64,000 bases of DNA from Lachnoclostridium edouardi (GTDB taxonomy: Bacteria > Bacillota > Clostridia > Lachnospirales > Lachnospiraceae), in NCBI RefSeq assembly GCF_900240245.1, contig NZ_OESQ01000001.1, positions 1,110,712 to 1,174,711 of the forward strand, written 5' to 3'. The position numbers and the translations under genes were made by a program. The notes beneath the pieces are model-generated. The model was not told the DNA's origin. It saw only the letters and a program-made list of their open reading frames with translations, and did no database searches. Below are positions 54,523-62,999 of the stretch, in pieces (positions within the stretch are counted from its first letter, which is position 1; each line of letters opens with the position of its first letter).

Positions 54523-55314
54523 TTATGACTGAAAATCCTGGTGGAATCTGCAGGCCATATTATAGGACATTTTAGATAAATCTCCGCTGTCCGACATAGC
54601 CATAATATACTGATAGCCCTTTTTAAACTTCTCTCTGGCGTCCTCGTAGCTGCCGGCTACTGTGCCTAAAAACTTTCCGCTTCCCAACACCTTTTTCTCT
54701 GCCTCCTCAATTTTTTTCTTTACAGCAGGATGGCCTGGATTCCCTAAATATCCCATGCAGGCAGCTAAGTCCATTGGACCTATAAAAATGCCGTCCACCC
54801 CGTCTACCTTTATAATTTCCTCCAGATGATCTATGGCTTCCTCTGTCTCCAAAGCTATATACAATAAAATTTCCTCATTGGCCTTCTGAAAATAAGACAT
54901 TCCGTCCACTCCATAGCCGCAGGCTCTGGGACTGCCTGCAATCCCTCTGATGCCCTCAGGTGCATACCGCACAGCCTGAACAGCCTCCCTGGCTTCTTTG
55001 GCAGTATTTACATACGGCACATGGATTCCATAAGCTCCCACATCCAGAATCTTTTTTATTGCCACAAAGTCATTCCACGGAGCCCGCACAATGGGCATCA
55101 CCGGATATGCCGACACCGCCTGAAGCTGAGACAATAAAGTCATTACGTCCCCAGGTCCATGCTCTAAATCTATCAGCAAAAAATCCATACCTGATCTGGC
55201 TAATATTTCTGCCGACATAGGGCTGCACAGCTGTGCCCACGACCCAATTAATTTTTCTCCCTTTAGCAGCCTGTGCTTTCCTGCATTATAAAACTTTGAA
55301 CCAATCTGTCTCAT
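54523..55314 (-). CDS. HpcH/HpaI-family 2-keto-3-deoxy acid aldolase
   Basis: 263 residues, a metal-dependent class II TIM-barrel aldolase. Family stretches: FLLIDLEHGPGD (catalytic histidine), PIVRAPWND, YGIHVPYVNT, ALETEEAIDH (metal-ligand glutamate) and GIFIGPMDLAACMG (metal-ligand aspartate). Such enzymes split 5-keto-4-deoxyglucarate (GarL), 2-keto-3-deoxyrhamnonate or similar acids to pyruvate and an aldehyde. The glucarate dehydratase gene 2 kb away favours a GarL-like role (inference). It is the first gene behind the sigma-54 promoter, and AAGGAGAG precedes the ATG. Confidence 0.88.
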   Translation of the reverse strand: MRQIGSKFYNAGKHRLLKGEKLIGSWAQLCSPMSAEILARSGMDFLLIDLEHGPGDVMTLLSQLQAVSAYPVMPIVRAPWNDFVAIKKILDVGAYGIHVPYVNTAKEAREAVQAVRYAPEGIRGIAGSPRACGYGVDGMSYFQKANEEILLYIALETEEAIDHLEEIIKVDGVDGIFIGPMDLAACMGYLGNPGHPAVKKKIEEAEKKVLGSGKFLGTVAGSYEDAREKFKKGYQYIMAMSDSGDLSKMSYNMACRFHQDFQS

Positions 55315-55374
55315 GTTTACTCTCCTTTTCTTCTTTATTTTTTATTTCACTCGTCCCTCGTTCCATAAAAACTA

Positions 55375-55455
55375 CGGGAAACCCGAACTCCGCTATCGCT
55401 TCGTTTGGGTAGCAAATAGTTTCGCCCTTTGGCGCTCAACTATTTTTTGTTGCTA
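55375..55455. other. Structured leader element upstream of the aldolase gene
   Basis: Within the 381-base gap 55315-55695. AAATAGTT (55414-55421) pairs perfectly with AACTATTT (55438-55445). The loop holds a second hairpin CGCC/GGCG (55423-55434), and TAGCA/TGCTA extend the base (55410-55414 with 55451-55455). Next to it ACCCGAAC (55381-55388) pairs with GTTTGGGT (55403-55410) apart from one mismatch. CGGGAAACCCG (55375-55385) is a competing small hairpin that, on the minus strand, is followed by a T-rich tract. It falls inside the predicted untranslated leader. It may be an RNA element or an interspersed repeat; no known family recognised. Confidence 0.5.
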
Positions 55456-55466
55456 AATAATATAAA

Positions 55467-55483
55467 AGCAACTTTCATGCCAA
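55467..55483 (-). promoter_or_regulatory. Sigma-54 promoter of the aldolase-transporter-dehydrogenase operon
   Basis: On the minus strand TTGGCATGAAAGTTGCT: GG (-24) and GC (-12) are separated by exactly ten bases and both flanks match the TTGGCA...TTGCT consensus. It lies about 140 bases before the aldolase ATG. The adjacent divergent gene encodes a sigma-54-dependent activator, which strongly supports the call. Confidence 0.8.
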
Positions 55484-55552
55484 ATAAAAAAGACAGAAAT
55501 AAGCCTTTTTTCTTGTGTATGTTTTCTTTATATCTGGGAAAGTATTTCATAT

Positions 55553-55583
55553 TGTAACCGCTGACTGCCTGACTATGGTTTCA
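55553..55583. promoter_or_regulatory. Possible enhancer site for the sigma-54 activator
   Basis: TGTAACC (55553-55559) and GGTTTCA (55577-55583) form an inverted repeat with one mismatch and a 17-base spacer, about 70-115 bases upstream of the sigma-54 promoter. That is the usual enhancer distance. Candidate only. Confidence 0.3.
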
Positions 55584-55695
55584 TTTTGACACTCTTGTTT
55601 TTTCTTCATCCAGTGTTATGATGAAAAGATACTATCCCCGCAGGTTTTAAAATTAAGGTTCCTGTTTTTAATCACCATCTATATATGGAGGTCTT

Positions 55696-57283
55696 ATGAA
55701 ATATATATTTTTTGCCCCTTATAAGCAGCTCTCTCTTTTAGCAGAACAGGTGTGCAGAGAACTGGGTTTAAAGGACTGGGTCATTGAATACGGCTATATG
55801 GGAGGCTGTGTAAAAGCTGCCAAAAATTATGCCCGCCAGGGCGCACAGGTAGTTGTGGCCAGAGGAATTACTGCTGACATTTTAGATAAAAATCTGAATA
55901 TACCTATTGTCCGCCTTACTACAACGCCCTACGATATACTTCCCCTGGTCAGCTAGATTCAGGAAAAAAGACAAAAAATTGCTGTAGTAGGCTTTCCTTT
56001 AACTATTTATGGCATTGAAACCATGGATTCTGTATTTGGACATGAATTCATTGAATTTCCTATTTCCTCTCTTGAGGAAATACCTGAAATTATTGAAAAA
56101 ATCAAAGGCCTGGGAATTACTTACGTTTTCGGAGGCTCCGCCACCTTTTCTCAGGCGCAAAAAGCCGGACTGACAGGTTATCTTTTAGAGACGGGAAAAA
56201 ATACTGTGGCTTTTGCCATGAAACAGGCAGAAGAAATTGTGGCGGCTAAATCTGAGCTGACAGAAAAAGGCCTGGTGGCCAAATACCATTTCAACCATAT
56301 AGTGACCCAAAGCCATTGTATGAAAGACGTGATTATACAAGCTGAAAAATTTGCGGCTGTAGATTCTACAATTTTAATTACCGGAGAAACAGGAACCGGG
56401 AAAGAGCTATTTGCTCAAAGTATACACAACGCAGGCAAACGCAGTTCCGGACCTTTTAGGGCTGTAAACTGCGCCTCTATTCCAGAGGCTCTTCTGGAAA
56501 GCGAGCTGTTTGGCTATGAAAGCGGGGCTTTTACCGGAGCCCGGAAAAATGGAAAAAAGGGGTATTTTGAATTGGCCTCTAAGGGCACTTTATTTTTAGA
56601 TGAAATCGGAGAAATTCCCTGCAGCCTGCAGTCCGCTTTATTAAGAGTTCTGCAGGAGCATTCTATTATAAGAGTGGGGGGGAGACAGGATTATCCCTGT
56701 AAATGCCAGAATTATCTGCGCCACCCACCAGGATCTAAAGAAAGCTTGTGAAGAAAATCGTTTCCGCCAGGACTTATATCACCGCTTAAATATTTTAAGG
56801 CTGAATATTCCTCCCTTAACTCAAAGACCTGAGGACATCCCTATTTTGGCCCAATTTCTCCTTCAAAAAACTGCCCGCCGCCTGGGAATTTTGCCGGCTG
56901 TACCTGACCGGGAAATTATTAAAATGCTGGAAAACTGCAATTTCAGTGGAAATGTGAGGGAGCTGGAGGCAATGATGGAGCGCCTGAATGTATTAAAAAG
57001 CGGTCAGACTGTATCAGCTTCAGAATTTACTCAGATTTTTTCCGACAAGCTTTTTTCTGACGCCGGAAAAACCTGCCGCCTGATGGCAGATGAAATGCTG
57101 CATCAAAAACAGCCAAAGGAAGACGCTTTGATTCTTCCTTTGGCTGAAGCAGAAAAGCAATATATTCTTTCTGTAATGGAAGCCTGCGGCGGCAACAAGG
57201 CTTTAATGTGCCGTTATTTAAAAATCAGAAAAAGCACCTTGTGGCGAAAACTAAAGCAATACAGGCTGAATGAAAATCTTTGA
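55696..57283 (+). pseudogene. PrpR-type sigma-54-dependent activator, broken by a stop and a frameshift
   Basis: Order of domains: PrpR_N ligand-sensing domain (about residues 1-185), AAA+ sigma-54 activation domain with Walker A GETGTGKELF and the sigma-54 contact motif GAFTGA, and a Fis-type helix-turn-helix (NKALMCRYLKIRKSTLWRKL). An in-frame TAG at 55954-55956 interrupts PrpR_N; homologous sequence resumes at once in the same frame (KIAVVGFPLTIYGIE). An extra T at 56691-56692 (GAT-T-ATC) shifts the frame inside the AAA+ domain; after it the frame reads IPVNARIICATHQDL. GGAGG precedes the ATG at 55696. Two separate lesions make an intact product unlikely. It probably once activated the divergent sigma-54 promoter. 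Confidence 0.88.
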
Positions 57284-57292
57284 TACAGGTTT

Positions 57293-58621
57293 TTATCTTA
57301 CCAGGCAAGGTTTCTTTGGATTAAACTTCCATCCTGGAATCAGGTACTGCATACCCATAGCGTCGTCTCTTGCTCCCAGACAATTATCCATATAAACCTG
57401 ATGAGCCTTTAATACCTGGTCCATATCTACCTCGATGCCCAGTCCTGGTTTTTTAGGAACCTCCACGCAGCCGTCAACTATCTGAAGAGGCTCTTTTGTC
57501 AGTCTCTCCAGACCTTCCTGCCAGATCCAGTGTGTATCTAATGCATTATACTCTCCTGGAACTGCTGCTCCAACATGAGTAAACATAGCCAGAGAAATAT
57601 CAAAATGGTTATTGGAATGGGAGCCCCATGTATATCCAAAGTCATGGCACATCTGAGCTACTCTTACAGATCCGCTCATAGTCCAGAAATGAGGATCAGC
57701 CAGAATAATATCTACTGCCTGAGATTCTAGAGAATGTCCTACTTCTCTCCAGTCTGTAGCAATCATATTAGTTGCTGTAGGGAAGCCTGTGCGGCGTCTA
57801 AACTCGCTCATAATCTCTCTGCCGGAGTATACTCCCTCTGCGCCGCATGGGTCTTCGCAGTATGTAAGAATGCCCTGCATTCCCTTTACATATTCTACAG
57901 CTTCCTCTAACAGCCAGCCGCCGTTAGGGTCCAGGTCAATTCTGGCGTCCGGAAATTCTTTTTTCAGAGCGCGGATTACGTCCATCTCTTCATTTCCAGG
58001 CAGAACTCCGCCTTTTAACTTAAAGTCCTGGAAGCCGTATTTTTCTTTTGTGGCTTTTGCAAATTCTACGATTTTATCTGCTGTAAGAGCCTCCTCATGG
58101 CGGATTCTGTACCACTCGCAGTCGCTGTCCGGCTCTGAATCATAAGGCAGGTCTGTTTTATTTCTGTCGCCTACAAAGAATAAATAGCCCAGCATTCTTA
58201 CTTTATCTCTCTGCTGTCCGTCTCCTAACAGCTCGCATACAGGAACTCCCAGATGCTTTCCTAATAAGTCCAGACAAGGCGCTTCAATAGCAGTAAGCAC
58301 ATGTACTCCTGTGCGCAGGTCAAATGTCTGATTTCCTCTTACATCTTCCTCTCCCTTAGAATCCAGATGCTTTTTCACCTTCAGCAAAGTGCTTTTGTAC
58401 TGGGAGATCTTTGTTCCCTCCACTAAAGGAATACACTCCTCTAAAGCCTTTGTAATCTTCTGTCCTCCCGGAACCTCGCCTACCCCTGTTTCACCATTGT
58501 CAGCATGAAGCACTACAATATTTCTGGTAAAATAAGGGGCATGAGCTCCGCTTAAATTCAGCTCCATACAGTCTTTTCCGGCCACTGGATATACTTCCAT
58601 TTTTACGATTGTAGGTACCAT
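57293..58621 (-). CDS. gudD: Glucarate dehydratase
   Basis: Dehydrates D-glucarate (and L-idarate) to 5-keto-4-deoxyglucarate. The 442-residue enolase-superfamily protein has all expected residues: the KxK base motif in FKLKGG (Lys201, Lys203), metal ligands in DLDPNGGW (Asp231), YCEDPCG (Glu256) and [10 protein letters not shown] (Asn285), and the general acid/base histidine in [10 protein letters not shown] (His335). The length matches E. coli GudD (446). It is intact, monocistronic, with GGAGAG before its ATG. It is divergent from a LysR gene, unlike the sigma-54-driven aldolase operon. Confidence 0.95.
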   Translation of the reverse strand: MVPTIVKMEVYPVAGKDCMELNLSGAHAPYFTRNIVVLHADNGETGVGEVPGGQKITKALEECIPLVEGTKISQYKSTLLKVKKHLDSKGEEDVRGNQTFDLRTGVHVLTAIEAPCLDLLGKHLGVPVCELLGDGQQRDKVRMLGYLFFVGDRNKTDLPYDSEPDSDCEWYRIRHEEALTADKIVEFAKATKEKYGFQDFKLKGGVLPGNEEMDVIRALKKEFPDARIDLDPNGGWLLEEAVEYVKGMQGILTYCEDPCGAEGVYSGREIMSEFRRRTGFPTATNMIATDWREVGHSLESQAVDIILADPHFWTMSGSVRVAQMCHDFGYTWGSHSNNHFDISLAMFTHVGAAVPGEYNALDTHWIWQEGLERLTKEPLQIVDGCVEVPKKPGLGIEVDMDQVLKAHQVYMDNCLGARDDAMGMQYLIPGWKFNPKKPCLVR

Positions 58622-58694
58622 AATGATTTCTCTCCTATTCTTTTTTATTTTCTCTTGGTTTTTGTGCGCTTTCTATTGCAATTCTTATGGTTCT

Positions 58695-58723
58695 ATTGTA
58701 TAAAAGAACTATGACTTAGTCAA
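58695..58723 (-). promoter_or_regulatory. Promoter of gudD with LysR-type palindrome over the -35
   Basis: On the minus strand TTGACT (58723-58718), exactly 17 bases, TACAAT (58700-58695). The 11-bp palindrome TGACTTAGTCA (58712-58722) overlaps the -35 and is a candidate half-operator for the adjacent LysR regulator. Confidence 0.6.
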
Positions 58724-58787
58724 ATTACTTGTTTTTATTTTTTGACTTACTTTTAGTTATTTTATTCCAAGGAAAAGGAGCGCTTTT

Positions 58788-59708
58788 ATGGACCTGAGAC
58801 AGCTGGAATATGTTGTAAAAATTGCAGAGGAAAACAGTATAACGAAAGCAGCGGACAGACTGTATATTACTCAGTCTGGTTTAAATCAGCAGCTCCTGAA
58901 GCTGGAGGCAGATTTAGGAATTCAGCTGTTCCACCGCACGAAAAATGACTTTCGTCCTACAGAAGCCGGGATGATCTACGTCACCTATGCCAAAAAAATG
59001 CTGCAGATGAAGCAGGAGGCCTACAATATTATCCACGACATGACTGACAATAAAATCGGCCACCTGAACGTAGGCTTAACTCCTGAGCGGGGCAGCACCA
59101 TGTTTATGGAAATCTATCCTAAGTTTTATAAGGCTTATCCAAATATTACAATAGAACCTTTAGAGATTGGAATTAAGAAGCAAATATCCATGATCTCCCA
59201 GGGATATTTAGATTTAGGCTTTGTCACTCTTACAGAGAAAGACAAAAGCTCTGACGAATATATTCATATTAAGAACGAGGATCTCCTTCTTGGAATCCCC
59301 CGCATTCACCCCATGGCCAAATACGCCAACGGTCCCGGGGAGCCCTACGCCACTATTGACCTGGAATATTTTAAGAAAGACAGATTCGTGCTGATGTCCA
59401 GAAATTCTACTATGAGAGGCGTGATTGATCCTTTATTTAAGGAAGCTGGATTTGCCCCAAATATTCTTTTTGAATCTGCCAGCAACTACACCTTATGTAC
59501 CATGGTGAGAAATGGCTTAGGCTGCACCATTCTTCCGGAGGCTTATGCCACTGCCCAGGAATCTGTCGCCTATTTTTATTTGTCCTCCCGCCCTTCCTGG
59601 GAGTTGGCCGCCACCTACAGAAAGGGATCTTACCTGACAAAAGCAGCCAGGGACTTTATTTCCCTGGCTACCCAGTTCTGGACCTTAGACCAGACATCTG
59701 TATCTTAA
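58788..59708 (+). CDS. LysR-family transcriptional regulator (probable gudD regulator)
   Basis: 306 residues. N-terminal winged helix-turn-helix MDLRQLEYVVKIAEENSITKAADRLYITQS-type (about 1-60) and an effector-binding domain from about residue 90. AAGGAG precedes the ATG. It is divergent from gudD across 166 bases containing the gudD promoter and a palindrome, so gudD is its likely target and a sugar diacid its likely ligand (inference). The open frame is undamaged, in contrast to the sigma-54 activator 1.5 kb away. Confidence 0.92.
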   Translation: MDLRQLEYVVKIAEENSITKAADRLYITQSGLNQQLLKLEADLGIQLFHRTKNDFRPTEAGMIYVTYAKKMLQMKQEAYNIIHDMTDNKIGHLNVGLTPERGSTMFMEIYPKFYKAYPNITIEPLEIGIKKQISMISQGYLDLGFVTLTEKDKSSDEYIHIKNEDLLLGIPRIHPMAKYANGPGEPYATIDLEYFKKDRFVLMSRNSTMRGVIDPLFKEAGFAPNILFESASNYTLCTMVRNGLGCTILPEAYATAQESVAYFYLSSRPSWELAATYRKGSYLTKAARDFISLATQFWTLDQTSVS

Positions 59709-59738
59709 ATAATTTTAATTTTTTCTAATGATCTTTTC

Positions 59739-59789
59739 TGAAGCAGTCTTTTTACAGCAATGCCCAAATGACTGCTTCAGCGCTTTTTT
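59739..59789 (+). terminator. Terminator of the LysR gene, overlapping the PHP gene end
   Basis: TGAAGCAGTC (59739-59748) and GACTGCTTCA (59770-59779) form a perfect 10-bp stem followed by GCGC and six Ts. The right arm lies inside the last codons of the convergent PHP gene. Confidence 0.75.
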
Positions 59790-60459
59790 CTTTCACATCA
59801 ATGGTCAGCAGCGGCTCGTTAATATCTTCCAGATAATGAGCGTCTGAATTGCTGATAATCCTGCACTGCTCCAAGTAAGGATGTTCTCTTCTCATTTCAT
59901 GGAGTTTTTTCAGATTCTTCAGCTCTGCCGTTTTAAACTCACTGTCAGGAGGCACAAACCCCAGATTGGCAATCAAACTATTGGCCGGCTTTTCCACGTG
60001 AGCCGGAAACATAACTCCATTTCTTTCCCGCACCAGCCGCCACAGCTGATCAAAAGAAATACTGCAGGCATTTATAAGCAAATAAGGCACCGTCCCCTGC
60101 ACCTGATCATTACAATTATAAATTTCCTGCTTTCCAAATATATCCGGCCTGTTTTCCACAGGCATCAGCCGCTGATACACATAGTCGTCAAAATCCATAG
60201 CCGCCTCCAGCTCAGAAAACAGACAGACTGCGTGCACCTCCTCCTGAGTGCATATTTCCATGCCTGGTATGGCCAGCACTCCATACTCTCTGGCAGCGGC
60301 CAGCACTGCCGGACAATTTTTACAGGAATTGTGATCTGTCACTGCAATGACGTCCAATCCCTTTACTGCAGCCATACCTGCAATATTGGCGGGAGTCATA
60401 TCCTGATCCCCGCAGGGAGATAAACAGGAATGGATGTGGAGATCATAATACAGATTCAT
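59752..60459 (-). CDS. PHP-domain metal-dependent phosphoesterase
   Basis: 235 residues in one PHP barrel. The metal-binding motifs are visible: DLHIHSCLSPCG near the N-terminus, AVTDHNSC, PGMEICTQEEVH and the C-terminal SNSDAHYLED. The family includes phosphatases and nucleases acting on small nucleotides, but the substrate is unknown. It is the last gene of the DRTGG-hydrogenase-like-ATPase-DRTGG minus-strand operon, 14 bases after the DRTGG gene. A role in degrading a signal nucleotide made or sensed in that system is a guess. Confidence 0.88.
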   Translation of the reverse strand: MNLYYDLHIHSCLSPCGDQDMTPANIAGMAAVKGLDVIAVTDHNSCKNCPAVLAAAREYGVLAIPGMEICTQEEVHAVCLFSELEAAMDFDDYVYQRLMPVENRPDIFGKQEIYNCNDQVQGTVPYLLINACSISFDQLWRLVRERNGVMFPAHVEKPANSLIANLGFVPPDSEFKTAELKNLKKLHEMRREHPYLEQCRIISNSDAHYLEDINEPLLTIDVKEKSAEAVIWALL

Positions 60460-60473
60460 ACTTTTTCCCGCCT

Positions 60474-60809
60474 TTATCCGTTTATTAAATGATAGACTTT
60501 TAAGGCCGCCTCAAAAATCGGCTCTTCTGTTTTCAACACTGTAATTTCCTGTTCTCTGGCTTTTTTCATGGCAATTTCATCTAAAACAGCGCCCTCCGCC
60601 ATAATTACACAGGCTGCGTCCGCCAAAGTAGCCACCGCCAAAGTATTCATATTGCCCATAACCGTTACCCAGGCGCACCCGGACGGAGCCTTTCCCATTG
60701 CCACGCTGAGAAGATCACAGCAAAACGGCTTTTCTATTTTCCGGCCTGTGTCCTCTCCTATATTAACCACCTGAAAAATTTCACTGTCCACCAGCTGCTG
60801 TACTGTCAT
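60474..60809 (-). CDS. DRTGG-domain protein (second of two)
   Basis: 111 residues consisting only of a DRTGG domain, the regulatory fold also found in phosphotransacetylase-like proteins and in HPr-kinase relatives. It starts MTVQQLVDSEIFQVVN and contains AWVTVMGNMNTLAVATLADAACVI. The family has a nucleotide-like ligand-binding shape, but the ligand is not known here. It is eight bases after the hydrogenase-like gene and pairs with a first DRTGG gene at 62652. Confidence 0.82.
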   Translation of the reverse strand: MTVQQLVDSEIFQVVNIGEDTGRKIEKPFCCDLLSVAMGKAPSGCAWVTVMGNMNTLAVATLADAACVIMAEGAVLDEIAMKKAREQEITVLKTEEPIFEAALKVYHLING

Positions 60810-60817
60810 AATACCTC

Positions 60818-62230
60818 CTATTCCCGGCCCTCTCCCGCTGCCTCGCCTTTTTTATCCTTATCCAGTCTGGACATATCCTCAGATATTTTATGAATATATT
60901 CCTTTAAAAGCCTTAAAGTTTCCTGGCCTCCTTTTTCTCCCGCCGCCATGTCGTCGGCTAACGCCGATACCTCCTGAGATAATTTATGTAAACTTTCTCT
61001 CAAATAGTAAACGCAGTCCTCTTCTCTTGCGTTTCCCCTCACAATATCTTCGGCCAAAGCTTTACATGTAGGAGCGCCGCAGGAACCGCAGTCCAAACCA
61101 GGCAGCTTTTTACAAAGTCTTTCCACCTGATTTAATCTGAAAAAGCTTTCCATCATAGTCTGGCCTAAATTAAATACCGGTTCAAACTCTACGCTTTCCG
61201 TCCAGTTAATAAACCCTTCCGCCTCCTCTTCCTCCATATGGCTTCTGGCCACAGGCATATATTTTCTCAGCCTTTTCAGCTTTACCTCAGCCACATAAGG
61301 ATTCTCCACTGTCAAAACTCCACCGACACAGCCGCCGTTGCAGGCGTTCAGCTCTACAAATTGAAGGTTCGTAAACTTCTGATCCTCCAGATCCTCCAGG
61401 ACCCTGATTACATTTTCAATGCCGTCCGCAGCCAAATAGCTTTCTGTAAACAGTCCTCCTGCCTCCCCTCCGCTTCTTCCCCAGCTGATACCGATTTTTC
61501 CGGACATGCCAATATCTGCAGGCTCGTCTCCCACTGCCTTCATATAATGAAGTAAATGGGGATAAACGTCTTTAATCGCCAGCACATGATCAATCTGGCT
61601 TTTTTCCGTGCCCAAAGGGGCCTTAGAATAAGTCACCTTAGACGGACAAGGGGAAATAAAGCAGATGCCTATTTTTTCTCTGGCCAGTCCCGTCTTTTTC
61701 ACAGCCCTTTCCACAGCCAGACAGGCCGCCACCTCCACCGGAGGATTTAACGGCAGCATGTGAGAAATCAGGTTGGGAAATCTAACCCTGATCAGACGCA
61801 CTACTGACGGACAGGCGGTGCTGATTAAAGGCAAATCCTCCTCATGGGAAGAAATATACTCTCTGGTTGCCTCAGACACCAGCTCCGCCGCCGCGCTTAC
61901 TTCAAATACATCGTCAAACCCCATCATCAAAAGGGCGTTCAGAACAATATTTACATCGTCCAGATTATTAAACTGGCTGTATAAAGCAGGCGCCGGCAAG
62001 GCTACAGTATATTCATATTTTTTTATCACGTCCAGACTGTCATATGTAGCCTGCTTTGCATGATGAGGACAGACCCTGATACACTCGCCGCAGTCAATAC
62101 AAAACTTACTGTTGATCTGCGCCTTGCCTCCCCTTACGCGAATAGCCTCTGTAGGACAGCGTTTGATACAGTTGATGCAGCCCTTGCAAAGCTCTTGTTC
62201 TAAATGAACTGAATGATAAAATTTATCCAC
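60818..62230 (-). CDS. [FeFe]-hydrogenase-like sensory protein with ferredoxin and 4Fe-4S domains
   Basis: 470 residues. Two N-terminal 4Fe-4S clusters (Cys15/18/21/25 and Cys44/47/50/54) precede a hydrogenase large-subunit domain. The H-cluster ligands are retained: Cys140 in STACPSV (L1), Cys195 in SPCPSK (L2), and Cys297 and Cys301 in NACNGGCVGG (L3). The residue just before Cys140 is alanine, whereas catalytic enzymes have TSCCP with the proton-relay cysteine there. A further Fe-S domain (Cys373, 381, 384, 389, 406) and a coiled tail follow. The GTG start overlaps the upstream ATPase stop codon. This pattern suits a redox or H2 sensor rather than a fast enzyme. Confidence 0.85.
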   Translation of the reverse strand: MDKFYHSVHLEQELCKGCINCIKRCPTEAIRVRGGKAQINSKFCIDCGECIRVCPHHAKQATYDSLDVIKKYEYTVALPAPALYSQFNNLDDVNIVLNALLMMGFDDVFEVSAAAELVSEATREYISSHEEDLPLISTACPSVVRLIRVRFPNLISHMLPLNPPVEVAACLAVERAVKKTGLAREKIGICFISPCPSKVTYSKAPLGTEKSQIDHVLAIKDVYPHLLHYMKAVGDEPADIGMSGKIGISWGRSGGEAGGLFTESYLAADGIENVIRVLEDLEDQKFTNLQFVELNACNGGCVGGVLTVENPYVAEVKLKRLRKYMPVARSHMEEEEAEGFINWTESVEFEPVFNLGQTMMESFFRLNQVERLCKKLPGLDCGSCGAPTCKALAEDIVRGNAREEDCVYYLRESLHKLSQEVSALADDMAAGEKGGQETLRLLKEYIHKISEDMSRLDKDKKGEAAGEGRE

Positions 62231-62652
62231 TATAGATTCACCACCATTGTTATTGTTGTTCCCACTCCCAGCTTTGTATTGATCCTCATATCATCAGTGT
62301 ATTTTTTCATGTTGGGAAGGCCCATCCCCGCTCCGAATCCCAATGATCTGACCGCATCAGGGGCGGTAGAATATCCGGCCTTCATGGCCAAATCCACGTC
62401 CGGGATTCCAGGCCCTACGTCGGCCAGCTCCATAGTAATCTGCTCCGGAGTAATACTCACTGTAATATGGCCGCCCCTGGCGTGAATCACCATGTTGATC
62501 TCCCCCTCATACATGGCAATAGCCACCTTGCGGATAGCGTCAGGGCTTACCCCCATCTGCTTTAACTTGCTTTTTACATCGCTGCTGGCTTCCCCGGCTC
62601 TGGTAAAGTCGTCGGGAGAAACCTTATATTGTAATACAATCGCTTCATCCAT
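62230..62652 (-). CDS. RsbW-like ATPase (GHKL anti-sigma/serine kinase fold)
   Basis: 140 residues in a single GHKL ATPase domain. The N box is in AIAMYEGEINMVIHA, the G1 box in ADVGPGIPD, and the G2 loop in GFGAGMGLPNMKKY. There is no phosphoacceptor or sensor domain, so it resembles RsbW/SpoIIAB-type kinases that act on partner proteins. Its ATG overlaps the upstream DRTGG stop and its stop overlaps the hydrogenase-like GTG, so the three are tightly coupled. Partner unknown. Confidence 0.87.
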   Translation of the reverse strand: MDEAIVLQYKVSPDDFTRAGEASSDVKSKLKQMGVSPDAIRKVAIAMYEGEINMVIHARGGHITVSITPEQITMELADVGPGIPDVDLAMKAGYSTAPDAVRSLGFGAGMGLPNMKKYTDDMRINTKLGVGTTITMVVNL

Positions 62653-62999
62653 CAGATCTTTCCTCCTCTCAGGCCTGCCTCATACAGCATACCGCAGGCA
62701 GAAAACATCCTATGGCCTGTTTCCATAATCACCAGATCTCTTTCTTTTGCCATATCTAAAATGGACTGGTCCGGCTTTTTGCCCCGAATAAAAATAATAC
62801 AGACAATGTCTAACATTTCCGCTGTGCGGATTACCTGGGGATTACATAATCCTGTAAGCAGAATCCCATGATCTTTGGAAAAGGCCAGCACATCGCTCAT
62901 CATGTCAGAACCGCAGGCTGTTCTCACCTCTCTGTCCAAATGCTCTTCCCCCACTAAAATCCTTGCCCCCAGGGTTTTGCGAACTTCCTCAACCGTCAT
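62652..62999 (-). CDS. DRTGG-domain protein (first of two)
   Basis: 115 residues, a stand-alone DRTGG domain: ILVGEEHLDREVRTACGSDMMSDVLAFSK at the start, of which GSDMMSDVLAF is the family core, then GILLTGLCNPQVIRTAEM. It is the first gene of the minus-strand signalling operon and is divergent from the hydC gene. AGAAGG lies before the ATG at 62999. A TATAAT on the minus strand in the gap may be its -10, without a good -35. Confidence 0.82.
   Translation of the reverse strand: MTVEEVRKTLGARILVGEEHLDREVRTACGSDMMSDVLAFSKDHGILLTGLCNPQVIRTAEMLDIVCIIFIRGKKPDQSILDMAKERDLVIMETGHRMFSACGMLYEAGLRGGKI

Noticed and set aside
56691..56692. Programmed +1 frameshift in the sigma-54 activator
   Set aside because: No slippery codon, stop-codon context or stimulatory structure is seen there, and the separate upstream TAG already breaks the gene.
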